Shown: positions 56,337-64,000 of the stretch, in pieces
Layout of the letters: every line of letters starts with the position of its first letter
Position numbering within the stretch: position 1 is the first letter of the stretch
From: Yoonia vestfoldensis SKA53
GTDB lineage: Bacteria; Pseudomonadota; Alphaproteobacteria; Rhodobacterales; Rhodobacteraceae
Direction: 5' to 3'
Length of the DNA: 64,000 nucleotides
Assembly: GCF_000152785.1 (NCBI RefSeq)
Contig: NZ_CH672414.1
Coordinates: forward strand, 2,125,639 to 2,189,638
Position numbers and translations under genes: made by a program
The notes under the pieces: generated by a model
The model's input: only the letters and a program-made list of their open reading frames with translations
Database searches by the model: none
What the model was told of the DNA's origin: nothing

Positions 56337-56355
56337 GGGTTTGTGCAACAAAGCC
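56337..56355 (-). repeat. Right terminal inverted repeat of the IS
   Basis: Read on the minus strand it is GGCTTTGTTGCACAAACCC; the only difference from the left end is C for T at the seventeenth base. Confidence 0.9.
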
Positions 56356-56504
56356 CGCGGGGTATATCAGGCAAAGAGGTGACGCCGTTCCTGCTACAAC
56401 GGATCTTCGAGCTTTCGGGCGGGCAGAGCCTCAAGGCCAACATTGCTTTGGTCGAGAACAACGCGTGGCTGGCCGCCGAAATAGCTGCCGCCTTTCACAC
56501 ATGA
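56356..56504 (+). pseudogene. psuG: psuG 3' remnant (pseudouridine-5'-phosphate glycosidase)
   Basis: The ~49 residues from [15 protein letters not shown] through [19 protein letters not shown] to the stop match the C-terminus of PsuG as I know it (GKxVTPFLL, GxSLxANIALVxNNA). Nothing of the preceding ~250 residues is present; the IS abuts the break. PsuG splits pseudouridine phosphate to uracil and ribose phosphate. The fragment has no start or promoter of its own and is a relic. Confidence 0.75.
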
Positions 56505-56580
56505 TTTCCGCCATCAGCAACTACCAAAACGGACAAACGAAAGACATCAACGCAAAGGTGGTCAACTCCAGAGAGAACGC

Positions 56581-57738
56581 CTAATTCAACGATCGTCGAA
56601 GCGCCAATGTTGCCTCAATCAAGGCAAGAGCAGCGACAAACGCCAAAAGTGGCCAGGTGCCCAATTCTACGATAAACCAGCCTGCAATCAGCGGGAAACC
56701 GAATATGCCAATAAAATAAGTGAGCGCAAAGAGCTGTAGGGTCTGTGCACTGAGGTGCTCATCGGCATCGTTGGCTGTCACAGTGACAAGGAGCGGATAG
56801 GATATCCCGTAGCCAACCGCAAAGAGAACAGCCACCAACATGTACAGCGGAAAACTTGCGCCGCTGAAGATGAATATCACGACGCTGATAGACATCACAT
56901 ATAATAGCACTGCAATCGTGCGATACGGGTTTGTTCCACCCTTGAAACGCGACAAAATCAAACGAAAAACCACAACTGTAATGGTATAGATCAAGAAGAA
57001 ACTGGCGTAATTAAGGCCCCTTGCATCTGCGAACACCGTTTGAAAATTGATCATTCCAGCGAAGACACTGGCCCCGAGGCAGATCATCATGATCGGCAAG
57101 AACGAGCGCGATGCGATGACGCCCGACAAAGCGGCGCGTGTGATCCTCGAAGGCAGTTCGGCCCGCGGGTTGATCGCGTGTGCCTTGATCGGGCGATCGA
57201 GAAACAAAAACAGGATGGCACTGACGATGCACAGGGCCGCAGTCACGAAAAATGCATGGCGCACGGAAAATCCGGCACCTTCAAGGACAGCTGCCAGGAC
57301 AGGGGAAAGACCAAAGCCTGCCATGACGAACACCGAAAGGAGGGTAAAAAAGCGTACGCGCATGTCCGCGTTGACAAGCCTCGACAGTACAACCGGACCG
57401 AGCGAATAAGTGAGCCCCCACCCAAACCCCAACAAGAGGCTGGCCACGACCAAACTGATCCCAACGACATCAACAAAGCCATAAAGAAAAAGGGAAACGG
57501 ATATCGCAATGCAAGCCCCGCTCAACGTGCGCTGTCGTCCAAAATAGTCAGACAGATGACCCGAGAAGTAGACAGTCACGATAGTTGAGATCGTCGTCGC
57601 AAAAAGCATGCTGCCCACGACTTTTTCATCAGCCCCGAAACTGTCAAACAGCCTCGGCAGCATAAAGGTGAGGCCATATGCTCCAGCTTGCAAAAAGATG
57701 GCCGTGAAGAATAAAACGTAGAGATATCCTCGCGACAT
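56581..57738 (-). CDS. MFS transporter
   Basis: A 385-residue transporter with twelve predicted membrane helices. The loop 2-3 motif GHLSDYFGRQRTL near residue 58 is the classical MFS A motif. Substrate unknown; metabolite or drug export and import are both possible. ATG 57738 fits an AGGA site better than GTG 57744. GC content is somewhat lower than in the following sox operon, so the gene might belong with the disrupted psuG locus next to it. Confidence 0.88.
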   Translation of the reverse strand: MSRGYLYVLFFTAIFLQAGAYGLTFMLPRLFDSFGADEKVVGSMLFATTISTIVTVYFSGHLSDYFGRQRTLSGACIAISVSLFLYGFVDVVGISLVVASLLLGFGWGLTYSLGPVVLSRLVNADMRVRFFTLLSVFVMAGFGLSPVLAAVLEGAGFSVRHAFFVTAALCIVSAILFLFLDRPIKAHAINPRAELPSRITRAALSGVIASRSFLPIMMICLGASVFAGMINFQTVFADARGLNYASFFLIYTITVVVFRLILSRFKGGTNPYRTIAVLLYVMSISVVIFIFSGASFPLYMLVAVLFAVGYGISYPLLVTVTANDADEHLSAQTLQLFALTYFIGIFGFPLIAGWFIVELGTWPLLAFVAALALIEATLALRRSLN

Positions 57739-57968
57739 TTTCACGATCCTAGAGAGTACTTCTTTGCATGGTAATCAAGATGTCAGAATTTCTGACCAGT
57801 TTTTTTTCCAGATTGCCTGGACTCCGATGATCTGGAATTCCGGATTCATTCCGTTTCGTTGTTAAGTCTTCGTTTCTTTGACCAATGCCACCCGAGCTAT
57901 GTCATCGCAGCGGGCGGCGGGTCTGCGCAACGCAGTGCTGTATGCGGCACTGTGATGTTCGTCGGCGG

Positions 57969-58877
57969 CTACGTAAAAACCAGCGTGCGCTGCCCGCTCA
58001 GCATGACGCGTCCTTCAAGGTGCATCTTGACAGCGCGCGCCAGAACCCGCGCTTCGATATCACGGCCGACCGCCACAAGATCGTCCGGGGTCATGGAATG
58101 GGCGACCCGCTCAGCCTCCTGCTCGATGATCGGCCCTTCGTCGAGGTCGGCGGTAACATAATGCGCCGTGGCCCCGATGAGCTTGACCCCACGTTCATGC
58201 GCTTGGTGATAGGGCTTGGCCCCCTTGAAGCTGGGAAGGAACGAGTGGTGAATATTGATCACCCGCCCCGATAGCGCGCGCGAAAATTCGTCAGACAGCA
58301 CCTGCATGTAACGCGCCAGAACCACCAGATCGGCGTCTGTTTCCTCGACCAGCGTCAGCAGTTCCGCCTCGGCTTCGGCCTTGGTTTCACGGGTTACAGG
58401 CAGGTGGTAAAAGGGCAAACCTTCGTGTTCCGCGATGCGGCGCGCATCTGGATGGTTCGAAACGATGGCCACGACTTCAGCATCGAGCCAGCCAACACGA
58501 ACTTGGTACAGAAGATGCAGCATTGCGTGATCAAAGCGCGACACCATGATGAGCAGGCGCGGCTTGCGTGCCGTATGGCGGAGGTTCAAATCCATATCAA
58601 ACTGCACCTTGATCGGTGCGAGCGCGTCGAGGATGCGGGTCTCATCGCCGTCCTCTGCCAGAAACGCAACGCGTAGGAAAAAGCGATCACTCTGGCGATC
58701 CCAGAACTGCGCGGTCTCGACGAGATTGGCCCCCTGGGAGGCCAGCGCGGACGTCACCGCCGCCACGATCCCCGGTGCCGCGTCGCAGGATAGTTTCAGG
58801 ATGAATTGTGGTTCGGATGGCTCCCGCAAAACTGGATTTGGCTCAGCATTCCGGCAGGTTGACAGCAAGGCCTCCAA
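57969..58877 (-). CDS. purU: Formyltetrahydrofolate deformylase
   Basis: A 302-residue enzyme hydrolysing 10-formyl-THF to formate and THF. An N-terminal ACT domain (about 25-100, SCDAAPGIVAAVTSAL) precedes the formyltransferase-like domain with NIHHSFLPSFKG near 226 (Asn, His) and AHYVTADLDEGPII near 256 (Asp). No ATG is available; TTG 58877 follows AAGGAG by seven bases and would overlap sdaA by 35 bp, while a TTG near LREPSEP is an alternative. It ends the one-carbon operon and releases C1 units. Confidence 0.92.
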   Translation of the reverse strand: MEALLSTCRNAEPNPVLREPSEPQFILKLSCDAAPGIVAAVTSALASQGANLVETAQFWDRQSDRFFLRVAFLAEDGDETRILDALAPIKVQFDMDLNLRHTARKPRLLIMVSRFDHAMLHLLYQVRVGWLDAEVVAIVSNHPDARRIAEHEGLPFYHLPVTRETKAEAEAELLTLVEETDADLVVLARYMQVLSDEFSRALSGRVINIHHSFLPSFKGAKPYHQAHERGVKLIGATAHYVTADLDEGPIIEQEAERVAHSMTPDDLVAVGRDIEARVLARAVKMHLEGRVMLSGQRTLVFT

Positions 58878-60264
58878 GGCTCGTCTCCTTGTATTTGGTG
58901 TTCATGTCTTCGCCGGTCTGGCGCATGGTCTCGATGCAATTGTCGAGCGGCATGAAATGCGTACCGTCCCCACGCAGCGCGAGACTTGCAGCGCTGACCG
59001 CCTTTATGGCCCCCAGACCGTTGCGTTCGATGCAGGGCACCTGCACCAGCCCAGCGGCGGGATCGCAGGTCATGCCAAGGTGATGCTCAAGCGCGATTTC
59101 AGCTGCGTTTTCAATCTGTTCATTTGTGCCACCAAGTGCTGCGCACAGTCCGGCTGCTCCCATGGCCGAGGCGCTGCCAACTTCGGCCTGACAGCCACAT
59201 TCCGCCCCAGAGATCGACGCGCGGTGCTTGATCAGCCCGCCAATGGCCGACGCCGTCAGCATCATCGTTTGCACACCGGCATCAGTGGCCCCGATGCAGT
59301 GGTCGCGGTAATAGCGCACGACCGACGGCACGACACCCGCCGCGCCGTTGGTGGGCGAGGTGACAACACGGCCCCCGGCGGCGTTTTCTTCGTTCACGGC
59401 CATTGCGTAGACCGACAGCCAGTCATTGGCGACATGCGGCTGGCTGCGGTTGTTTCCGCGTTCCGCCAGAAGCTGTTCGTGCATCGCTTTGGCGCGCCGC
59501 TTGACGCTCAGCCCACCGGGCAGAATGCCGTCTATCCGAAGGCCGCGGTCGATAACGGCGTTCATCACGTCGCAGATACGGGTGATCTGACCAGACAGCT
59601 CGCGTGGCTGGATGTTCTGATGGGCGCATTCATTCGCGCGTTTCATCTCAGCGATGCTCTTGCCCGATGCGCGGCCCATCTCCAGCATCTCGGCTGCTGA
59701 TCCGAAGGGATAGGGATAACCCATCGCGTCCTTCTCGGCGTGCAGCGTCTTCGTCTTGGCGGCCTTTTCGGTCTCAAGCTCGGCCTCGGTCACGACAAAT
59801 CCACCGCCAACCGAATAGTAGGTCTGCGTCATGTAGGGATTCCCGCGTTCGTCGAACGCGCTCAGTACGAGCCCGTTGGCATGGCCCGGCAAAGGTGGGC
59901 CAAAATCAAACACAAGATCGCTCTCGGGGTCGAAATCGAGCGTACCCAGCCCCGGCGGGCTGATGCGTTTGATGCGGCGGACTTCGGTCTCAAGTTCTTC
60001 GGCAGCATCGGGATCAAGCGAGGCAGGCAGATACCCGATCAGCCCGAGGATGACCGCGCGGTCCGTTCCGTGGCCCTTGCCCGTAAAGGCGAGCGACCCA
60101 TGAAGTGAGGCCCCCAGGCGGGTCAGCGTGCCCGCTCCGGGAATTTTTTCGGCCCCGCCGCGCAGATCGTCGAGGAAACGCGCGGCAGCGGTCATCGGCC
60201 CCATCGTGTGCGACGAAGAAGGGCCGACACCGATCTTGAAGATGTCGAAAACCGACAAGAACAT
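58843..60264 (-). CDS. sdaA: L-serine ammonia-lyase (single-chain)
   Basis: A 473-residue FeS enzyme converting serine to pyruvate and ammonia. The N-terminal beta domain shows [13 protein letters not shown] (about 12-24). The catalytic alpha domain has [18 protein letters not shown] near 345 and [17 protein letters not shown] near 390, with the cluster cysteines. Length is typical of the fused form. It lies 3 bp after glyA and before purU, so glycine-derived serine can be drained to pyruvate. Confidence 0.95.
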   Translation of the reverse strand: MFLSVFDIFKIGVGPSSSHTMGPMTAAARFLDDLRGGAEKIPGAGTLTRLGASLHGSLAFTGKGHGTDRAVILGLIGYLPASLDPDAAEELETEVRRIKRISPPGLGTLDFDPESDLVFDFGPPLPGHANGLVLSAFDERGNPYMTQTYYSVGGGFVVTEAELETEKAAKTKTLHAEKDAMGYPYPFGSAAEMLEMGRASGKSIAEMKRANECAHQNIQPRELSGQITRICDVMNAVIDRGLRIDGILPGGLSVKRRAKAMHEQLLAERGNNRSQPHVANDWLSVYAMAVNEENAAGGRVVTSPTNGAAGVVPSVVRYYRDHCIGATDAGVQTMMLTASAIGGLIKHRASISGAECGCQAEVGSASAMGAAGLCAALGGTNEQIENAAEIALEHHLGMTCDPAAGLVQVPCIERNGLGAIKAVSAASLALRGDGTHFMPLDNCIETMRQTGEDMNTKYKETSLGGLAVNLPEC

Positions 60265-60267
60265 GAC

Positions 60268-61542
60268 TTACACGCCGTCAGTGTAGATCGGGTGGGCTTC
60301 ACAAAGCGCGCGCACCTCTTCCAGCACCGCTGCCTCGACAGCGGCGTCGCCTTCAGGATTCGCCGACAACGCGTCAATCACCATGAGAACCAATTCACCC
60401 ACCTTGCGGAATTCGGCCTCGCCAAAGCCGCGCGTCGTGCCTGCGGATGTGCCAAGGCGCACGCCGGAGGTGACAAAGGGTTTTTCAGGATCAAACGGAA
60501 TGGCGTTCTTGTTGCAGGTCAGCCCTGCCCGTTCGAGTGCGATTTCCGCCGCCTTGCCGGTCACACCTTTGGGGCGCAGATCGACCAGAACCATGTGGCA
60601 ATCGGTGCCGCCCGACACCACGCCCAGTCCGCCCGAAACCAGCACCTCAGAAAGCGCACGTGCATTGGCAATCACATCCTTTGCATATTGCTTGAACGAA
60701 GGCTGTAGCGCTTCGCCAAAAGCCACGGCCTTGGCCGCAATCACATGCATCAGCGGGCCGCCCTGATTGCCAGGGAACACGGCGGAGTTGAACTTCTTGG
60801 CCAGTGCTTCGTCATTGGTCAGAATGATCCCGCCACGTGGGCCGCGCAACGTCTTGTGCGTAGTCGAAGTCACGACATGAGCATGCGGCACCGGATCAGG
60901 ATATTCGCCCGCCGCGATAAGGCCCGCGTAATGCGCCATGTCGACCATTAGATAGGCACCGACTTCGTCGGCAATGGCGCGGAATGCTGCGAAGTCCATG
61001 TGCCTTGGATAGGCCGACGCGCCCGCGACGATCAGCTTTGGCTTCGTCTCAAGCGCGACTTTGCGCACGTTGTCCATGTCGATGAGTAGATCGTCCTTGG
61101 AGACCTCATAGCTGACCACATCGAACCATTTGCCCGACATGGTGACGGGCGAACCGTGCGTCAGGTGCCCACCATGCGCGAGGTTCAGCCCCATGATCCG
61201 GTCGCCCGGTTTCAGCAGGGCAAGGAACACGGCCTGATTGGCCTGCGCGCCGGAATGCGGCTGTACGTTGGCAAAACCCGCGCCGAAGAGCTCTTTGAGA
61301 CGGTCGATGGCGATCTGCTCGACAGTGTCGACATGCTCACACCCGCCGTAGTAGCGACGACCCGGATAGCCCTCGGCGTACTTGTTGGTAAGCACCGATC
61401 CCTGCGCCAGAAGCACATCGCGGCTGACGATATTTTCAGATGCGATCAGTTCGATCTGGGTCTGCTGACGGTCAAGCTCAAGGCTGACGGCATCAGCAAT
61501 GGCGGTGTCGGTGATGCGGGTGGTTTTAGCGGAATCGAGCAT
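60268..61542 (-). CDS. glyA: Serine hydroxymethyltransferase
   Basis: A 424-residue PLP enzyme interconverting glycine plus methylene-THF with serine plus THF. The PLP lysine is in [14 protein letters not shown] near 225, with early [13 protein letters not shown] near 55. ATG 61542 follows AAGGA at good spacing; ATG 61563 is possible but lies too near a hairpin. Within a sarcosine operon it uses methylene-THF made by sarcosine oxidase to turn glycine to serine. A second, housekeeping glyA is to be expected elsewhere. Confidence 0.94.
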   Translation of the reverse strand: MLDSAKTTRITDTAIADAVSLELDRQQTQIELIASENIVSRDVLLAQGSVLTNKYAEGYPGRRYYGGCEHVDTVEQIAIDRLKELFGAGFANVQPHSGAQANQAVFLALLKPGDRIMGLNLAHGGHLTHGSPVTMSGKWFDVVSYEVSKDDLLIDMDNVRKVALETKPKLIVAGASAYPRHMDFAAFRAIADEVGAYLMVDMAHYAGLIAAGEYPDPVPHAHVVTSTTHKTLRGPRGGIILTNDEALAKKFNSAVFPGNQGGPLMHVIAAKAVAFGEALQPSFKQYAKDVIANARALSEVLVSGGLGVVSGGTDCHMVLVDLRPKGVTGKAAEIALERAGLTCNKNAIPFDPEKPFVTSGVRLGTSAGTTRGFGEAEFRKVGELVLMVIDALSANPEGDAAVEAAVLEEVRALCEAHPIYTDGV

Positions 61543-61574
61543 GGGATGGGTCCTTTCAGACATAAGGAAGGGGT

Positions 61575-61595
61575 CGCGCCCTTTGTCAGGGCGCG
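61575..61595 (-). repeat. Hairpin between soxG and glyA
   Basis: CGCGCCCT and AGGGCGCG form a perfect 8-bp stem around TTGTC. No U tract follows leftward, so it more likely marks an RNA processing or stability point inside the operon than termination. Confidence 0.5.
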
Positions 61596-61620
61596 TCAAT
61601 TGTACGGTTGAGGTCGGGCG

Positions 61621-62151
61621 TTAAAGACCGATAGCCAATTCGCGCGCAGCGATTTCAAGCAGGCCGTGCACATGCGGAAAGAACGACCGCCAGACTTCAA
61701 TGCGGAAAGCGTCTTCGCCATCGCGGATCAGCACAACTTGGGCATAATCGAACACCGTCCGCTTGGCGCTGCCGTTGGCCATGCGCGACAGGTCAAGTGG
61801 GCACGCCACGGACAGCAAATCCAAGGCAGCAGGACCAGTGACGCTGATGGTCAACTCACGGTCCGAGATCACCACAAGGCTGTGTGGTGTCTTTTCGCGC
61901 ACAGCGTTAAAGGCCGCGACAATCGCCTGCTGGTCAGCCTCTGCGGCGTGTAGCAGCCACTCGTCAGGACCAATGCAATAGGCTGCGCGATCCCCGTTCT
62001 GTTCGCCCTGCCCGATCTTGGTGGGCAAGGTCAGGCCAAAAGCCTTGGAGACTGTCGCCAAATCGGCAGGCGCGATGCGCAGGTTAAAGCGCGCCACTGG
62101 TGGCAGTACAGAAACCGATACCGCGTCAAAAGATGTCACCGGAGCATTCAT
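61621..62151 (-). CDS. soxG: Sarcosine oxidase gamma subunit
   Basis: A 176-residue subunit of heterotetrameric sarcosine oxidase. The SoxG pattern is visible: CIGPDEWLLHA near residue 58, DLLSVACPLDL near 112 and FRIEVWRSFFPHVHGLL near the end. It contributes to assembly of the four-chain enzyme. The gene lies 13 bp after soxA, in the usual B-D-A-G order. Confidence 0.93.
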   Translation of the reverse strand: MNAPVTSFDAVSVSVLPPVARFNLRIAPADLATVSKAFGLTLPTKIGQGEQNGDRAAYCIGPDEWLLHAAEADQQAIVAAFNAVREKTPHSLVVISDRELTISVTGPAALDLLSVACPLDLSRMANGSAKRTVFDYAQVVLIRDGEDAFRIEVWRSFFPHVHGLLEIAARELAIGL

Positions 62152-62164
62152 GATCTTGTTCTCC

Positions 62165-64000
62165 TCATTCGACCTTCAGGCGGTCGCCCGCGGGGTCATA
62201 AAAAACGGTTCCTGTAACCTTAGCTTTAACGATCGCGCCATTCTCGGCTGGGATGTGCAGGGTGTCATCCATCCGATCGAACCCGCCCTCGACCACCGCC
62301 ATCGCGATGGAGCGGCCCAGCGATTCCGACCAGTAGGATGACGTCACATGCCCGATCATCTTCATGGGCTTGGGCTGGTTTGGGTTGTCCACGATCTGTG
62401 CGCCTTCGACCAGAACGGTTTTGGGATCCTCGGTCAGAAGGCCGACAAGCTGCTTGCGGTTCGGCGCCACGATGTCGGGCCGGTCGAGCGATCGTTTGCC
62501 GACGAAGTCGGACTTCATCTTGCCAATCGCCCAGCCGATACCCGCGTCCAGCGGTGTCACCGTGCCATCGGTGTCTTGACCAACGATGATAAAGCCCTTT
62601 TCGGCGCGCAGAACGTGCATGGTTTCAGTGCCATAAGGACAGATGTCGTATTTCTTGCCCACTTCCCACAGCTTTTCCCAAAGCGCGCGGCCATGACGGG
62701 CGGGCACGTTGATCTCAAAGCCAAGCTCTCCAGTGAAGCTGATCCGGAAGAGCCGCGACGGGAAACCGGCGACTGTACATTCACGCACCGACATATGCGG
62801 AAACGCTTCGGCGGAAATATCCGCGCCTTCGACAAACGGCTCTAGCACCTTGCGCGCGTTCGGACCGTTGAGTGCAATGGTCGCCCATTCCTCGGTCGTG
62901 GAGGTCAGCCAGACCTTGAGATCGGGCCATTCCGTCTGGATGTAATCCTCCATCATGTTCAGCACACGCGCGGCACCGCCGGTTGTTGTGGTGACGTGAA
63001 ACAGATCATGGCGCATACGGCCAATGACACCGTCATCGCGGATGAACCCGTCCTCGCCCAGCAGCAGACCATAACGTGCACGCCCTACACCCAACTTGGT
63101 CCACGGATTGGTGTACATCCGGTTCATGAACTCGGTCGCATCGGGGCCGGAGACCTCGATCTTGCCGAGGGTGGAAGCATCGAAAATGCCCAAGGATTCA
63201 CGGGTCGCCTTGCATTCGCGGGCCACGGCCTTGTGCATGTCCTCGCCCGCTTTGGGGAAGTACCATGCCCGCCGCCAAAGAGCGACCGGCTCGAACTCTG
63301 CGCCATTTTCCTCGGCCCAGCTGTCGATCGGCGTGCAACGTGTCACCTCGAAATGGGTACCTTTGTGATAGCCCGCGAACGCCCCGAATGTCGTCGGTGT
63401 ATATGGCGGTCGGAAGGTCGTGAGACCCACTTTCGGCGCCTCTTTTCCAAGCGCGTCGGACGCGATGGTCAGACCGTTCATGTTTGACAGTTTGCCCTGA
63501 TCGGTCGCCATGCCGTTGGTGGTGTAGCGTTTGACATGCTCGATGGATTTCATGCCTTCACGCACGGCCAGACGAATGTCCTTGGCGGTCACGTCATTCT
63601 GGAAATCCACAAAAGCCTTGGCTTTGCCGGGGTTGCGGTCGGTGGGCAGTTCCTTTTGAGTTATGCCGGTGCCGGTACGATCTTCAGCAACTTCGTAGGT
63701 TGCGCTGCCCGCTTTGCCACCGAGCGACTTGACCGCATCCATGCCAGCCTTTGTACCATCGTCAAGCGCGGCAGCGATGCCCCAGAGCCCGCGGCCGGCA
63801 CCTGCGATATGCACGTCTTCGGTTTTGTGGCCCGGCAAATAGACCTTGGCGTCCGCATCCCAATCGAGTGAGCCTTTGGTGTGTGAGAAAAGATGCAACG
63901 AGGGCGTCCACCCGCCGCAGACCAGGACCGCGTCGCAGAACAGCATATGCCCGGCGCCGACCTTGCCGTTGCGCACAGGATTGACGCGCAAAGCGCTGAC
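62165..64000 (-). CDS. soxA: Sarcosine oxidase alpha subunit (partial, 5' end beyond window)
   Basis: About 611 codons are visible; the frame runs off the right edge, so roughly the N-terminal third with the FAD/NAD motif is missing. The visible part contains the end of the dinucleotide-binding half (DAVLVCGGWTPSLHLFSHT) and the C-terminal GcvT-like domains that take the methyl group as methylene-THF (EVTRCTPIDSWAEENGAEF, then LGFEINVPARHG). The enzyme converts sarcosine, O2 and THF to glycine, H2O2 and methylene-THF. Part of a glycine-betaine-type route. Confidence 0.95.
   Translation of the reverse strand, partial: VSALRVNPVRNGKVGAGHMLFCDAVLVCGGWTPSLHLFSHTKGSLDWDADAKVYLPGHKTEDVHIAGAGRGLWGIAAALDDGTKAGMDAVKSLGGKAGSATYEVAEDRTGTGITQKELPTDRNPGKAKAFVDFQNDVTAKDIRLAVREGMKSIEHVKRYTTNGMATDQGKLSNMNGLTIASDALGKEAPKVGLTTFRPPYTPTTFGAFAGYHKGTHFEVTRCTPIDSWAEENGAEFEPVALWRRAWYFPKAGEDMHKAVARECKATRESLGIFDASTLGKIEVSGPDATEFMNRMYTNPWTKLGVGRARYGLLLGEDGFIRDDGVIGRMRHDLFHVTTTTGGAARVLNMMEDYIQTEWPDLKVWLTSTTEEWATIALNGPNARKVLEPFVEGADISAEAFPHMSVRECTVAGFPSRLFRISFTGELGFEINVPARHGRALWEKLWEVGKKYDICPYGTETMHVLRAEKGFIIVGQDTDGTVTPLDAGIGWAIGKMKSDFVGKRSLDRPDIVAPNRKQLVGLLTEDPKTVLVEGAQIVDNPNQPKPMKMIGHVTSSYWSESLGRSIAMAVVEGGFDRMDDTLHIPAENGAIVKAKVTGTVFYDPAGDRLKVE

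Larger units (their letters stand above)
55302..56355 (+). mobile_element. IS5-family (IS903-like) insertion sequence
   Basis: The element is 1054 bp, bounded by GGCTTTGTTGCACAAATCC (55302-55320) and, inverted, the same sequence with one mismatch (56337-56355). These ends and the single DDE transposase fit the IS903 group. A hairpin GGATTCAC-TGT-GTGAATCC (55331-55349) follows the left end. No 9-bp target duplication is evident in the flanks, so the insertion was probably followed by rearrangement. Confidence 0.9.

Noticed and set aside
55293..56364. Target-site duplication of the IS
   Set aside because: The nine bases on each side (CGGGCGGGG and CGCGGGGTA) do not match beyond shared G/C runs.
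57739..57968. Small gene in the gap between the MFS transporter and purU
   Set aside because: Frames there are short, lack ribosome sites and continue antisense into purU; it is probably the MFS promoter region.

Overview
The window reads as a chromosomal segment of a marine alphaproteobacterium of the Roseobacter type (Rhodobacteraceae). Support: petP/petR regulators next to an xseB-ispA-dxs cluster, a RutR-controlled reductive pyrimidine-degradation locus with its own ABC importer, sarcosine oxidase genes followed by glyA/sdaA/purU, a NaChBac-type sodium channel, Hint-domain and NDUFA9-like proteins, high-GC coding, and GGAGTATTTT-type hairpins between operons. This assignment is inference from gene content; no search was run.

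Layout. 1-1640: 3' end of an OmpA/MotB-like gene and a convergent Hint-domain gene. 1888-12188: pyrimidine/hydantoin catabolism (ABC importer, dihydropyrimidinase, amidohydrolase, preA, preT) with a divergent RutR-type repressor and an 8-bp-arm palindrome matching the RutR operator. 12338-15003: two-gene sugar-acid operon (aldose 1-dehydrogenase, IlvD/Edd dehydratase). 15251-23952: acetate block, in which acsA overlaps adk, followed by DUF4212, a solute:sodium symporter, a cNMP/CBS/DUF294 protein and a membrane-tethered DEDDh exonuclease. 24062-27419: epimerase-like protein, voltage-gated sodium channel and a soluble chemoreceptor. 27490-32733: petP, petR, histone-deacetylase-like, xseB, ispA, dxs. 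32877-47518: housekeeping genes (branched-chain aminotransferase, DMT exporter, desaturase, queG, GST, mtgA, gltB, gltD, uppP, NDUFA9-like).

47669-56504 is an integrated element. It starts at tRNA-Leu(CAG), carries a frameshifted integrase overlapping a family-A-polymerase-like protein, a notably AT-richer SF3 primase-helicase, an HNH nuclease, small overlapping ORFs, a second integrase with an overlapping 60-codon ORF, and an IS5/IS903-like insertion sequence whose transposase has an internal TGA. Beyond the IS lies only the last ~50 codons of a psuG (pseudouridine-5'-phosphate glycosidase) gene, so the right junction is rearranged. No phage structural, packaging, conjugation or CRISPR genes are visible in it.

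56581-64000: an MFS transporter, then a one-carbon/glycine operon reading leftward (soxA, soxG, glyA, sdaA, purU) that can take sarcosine to glycine, serine and pyruvate while returning folate-bound C1 units as formate. The strongest candidate for something undescribed is the polymerase-like/primase-helicase/HNH replication module of the island.
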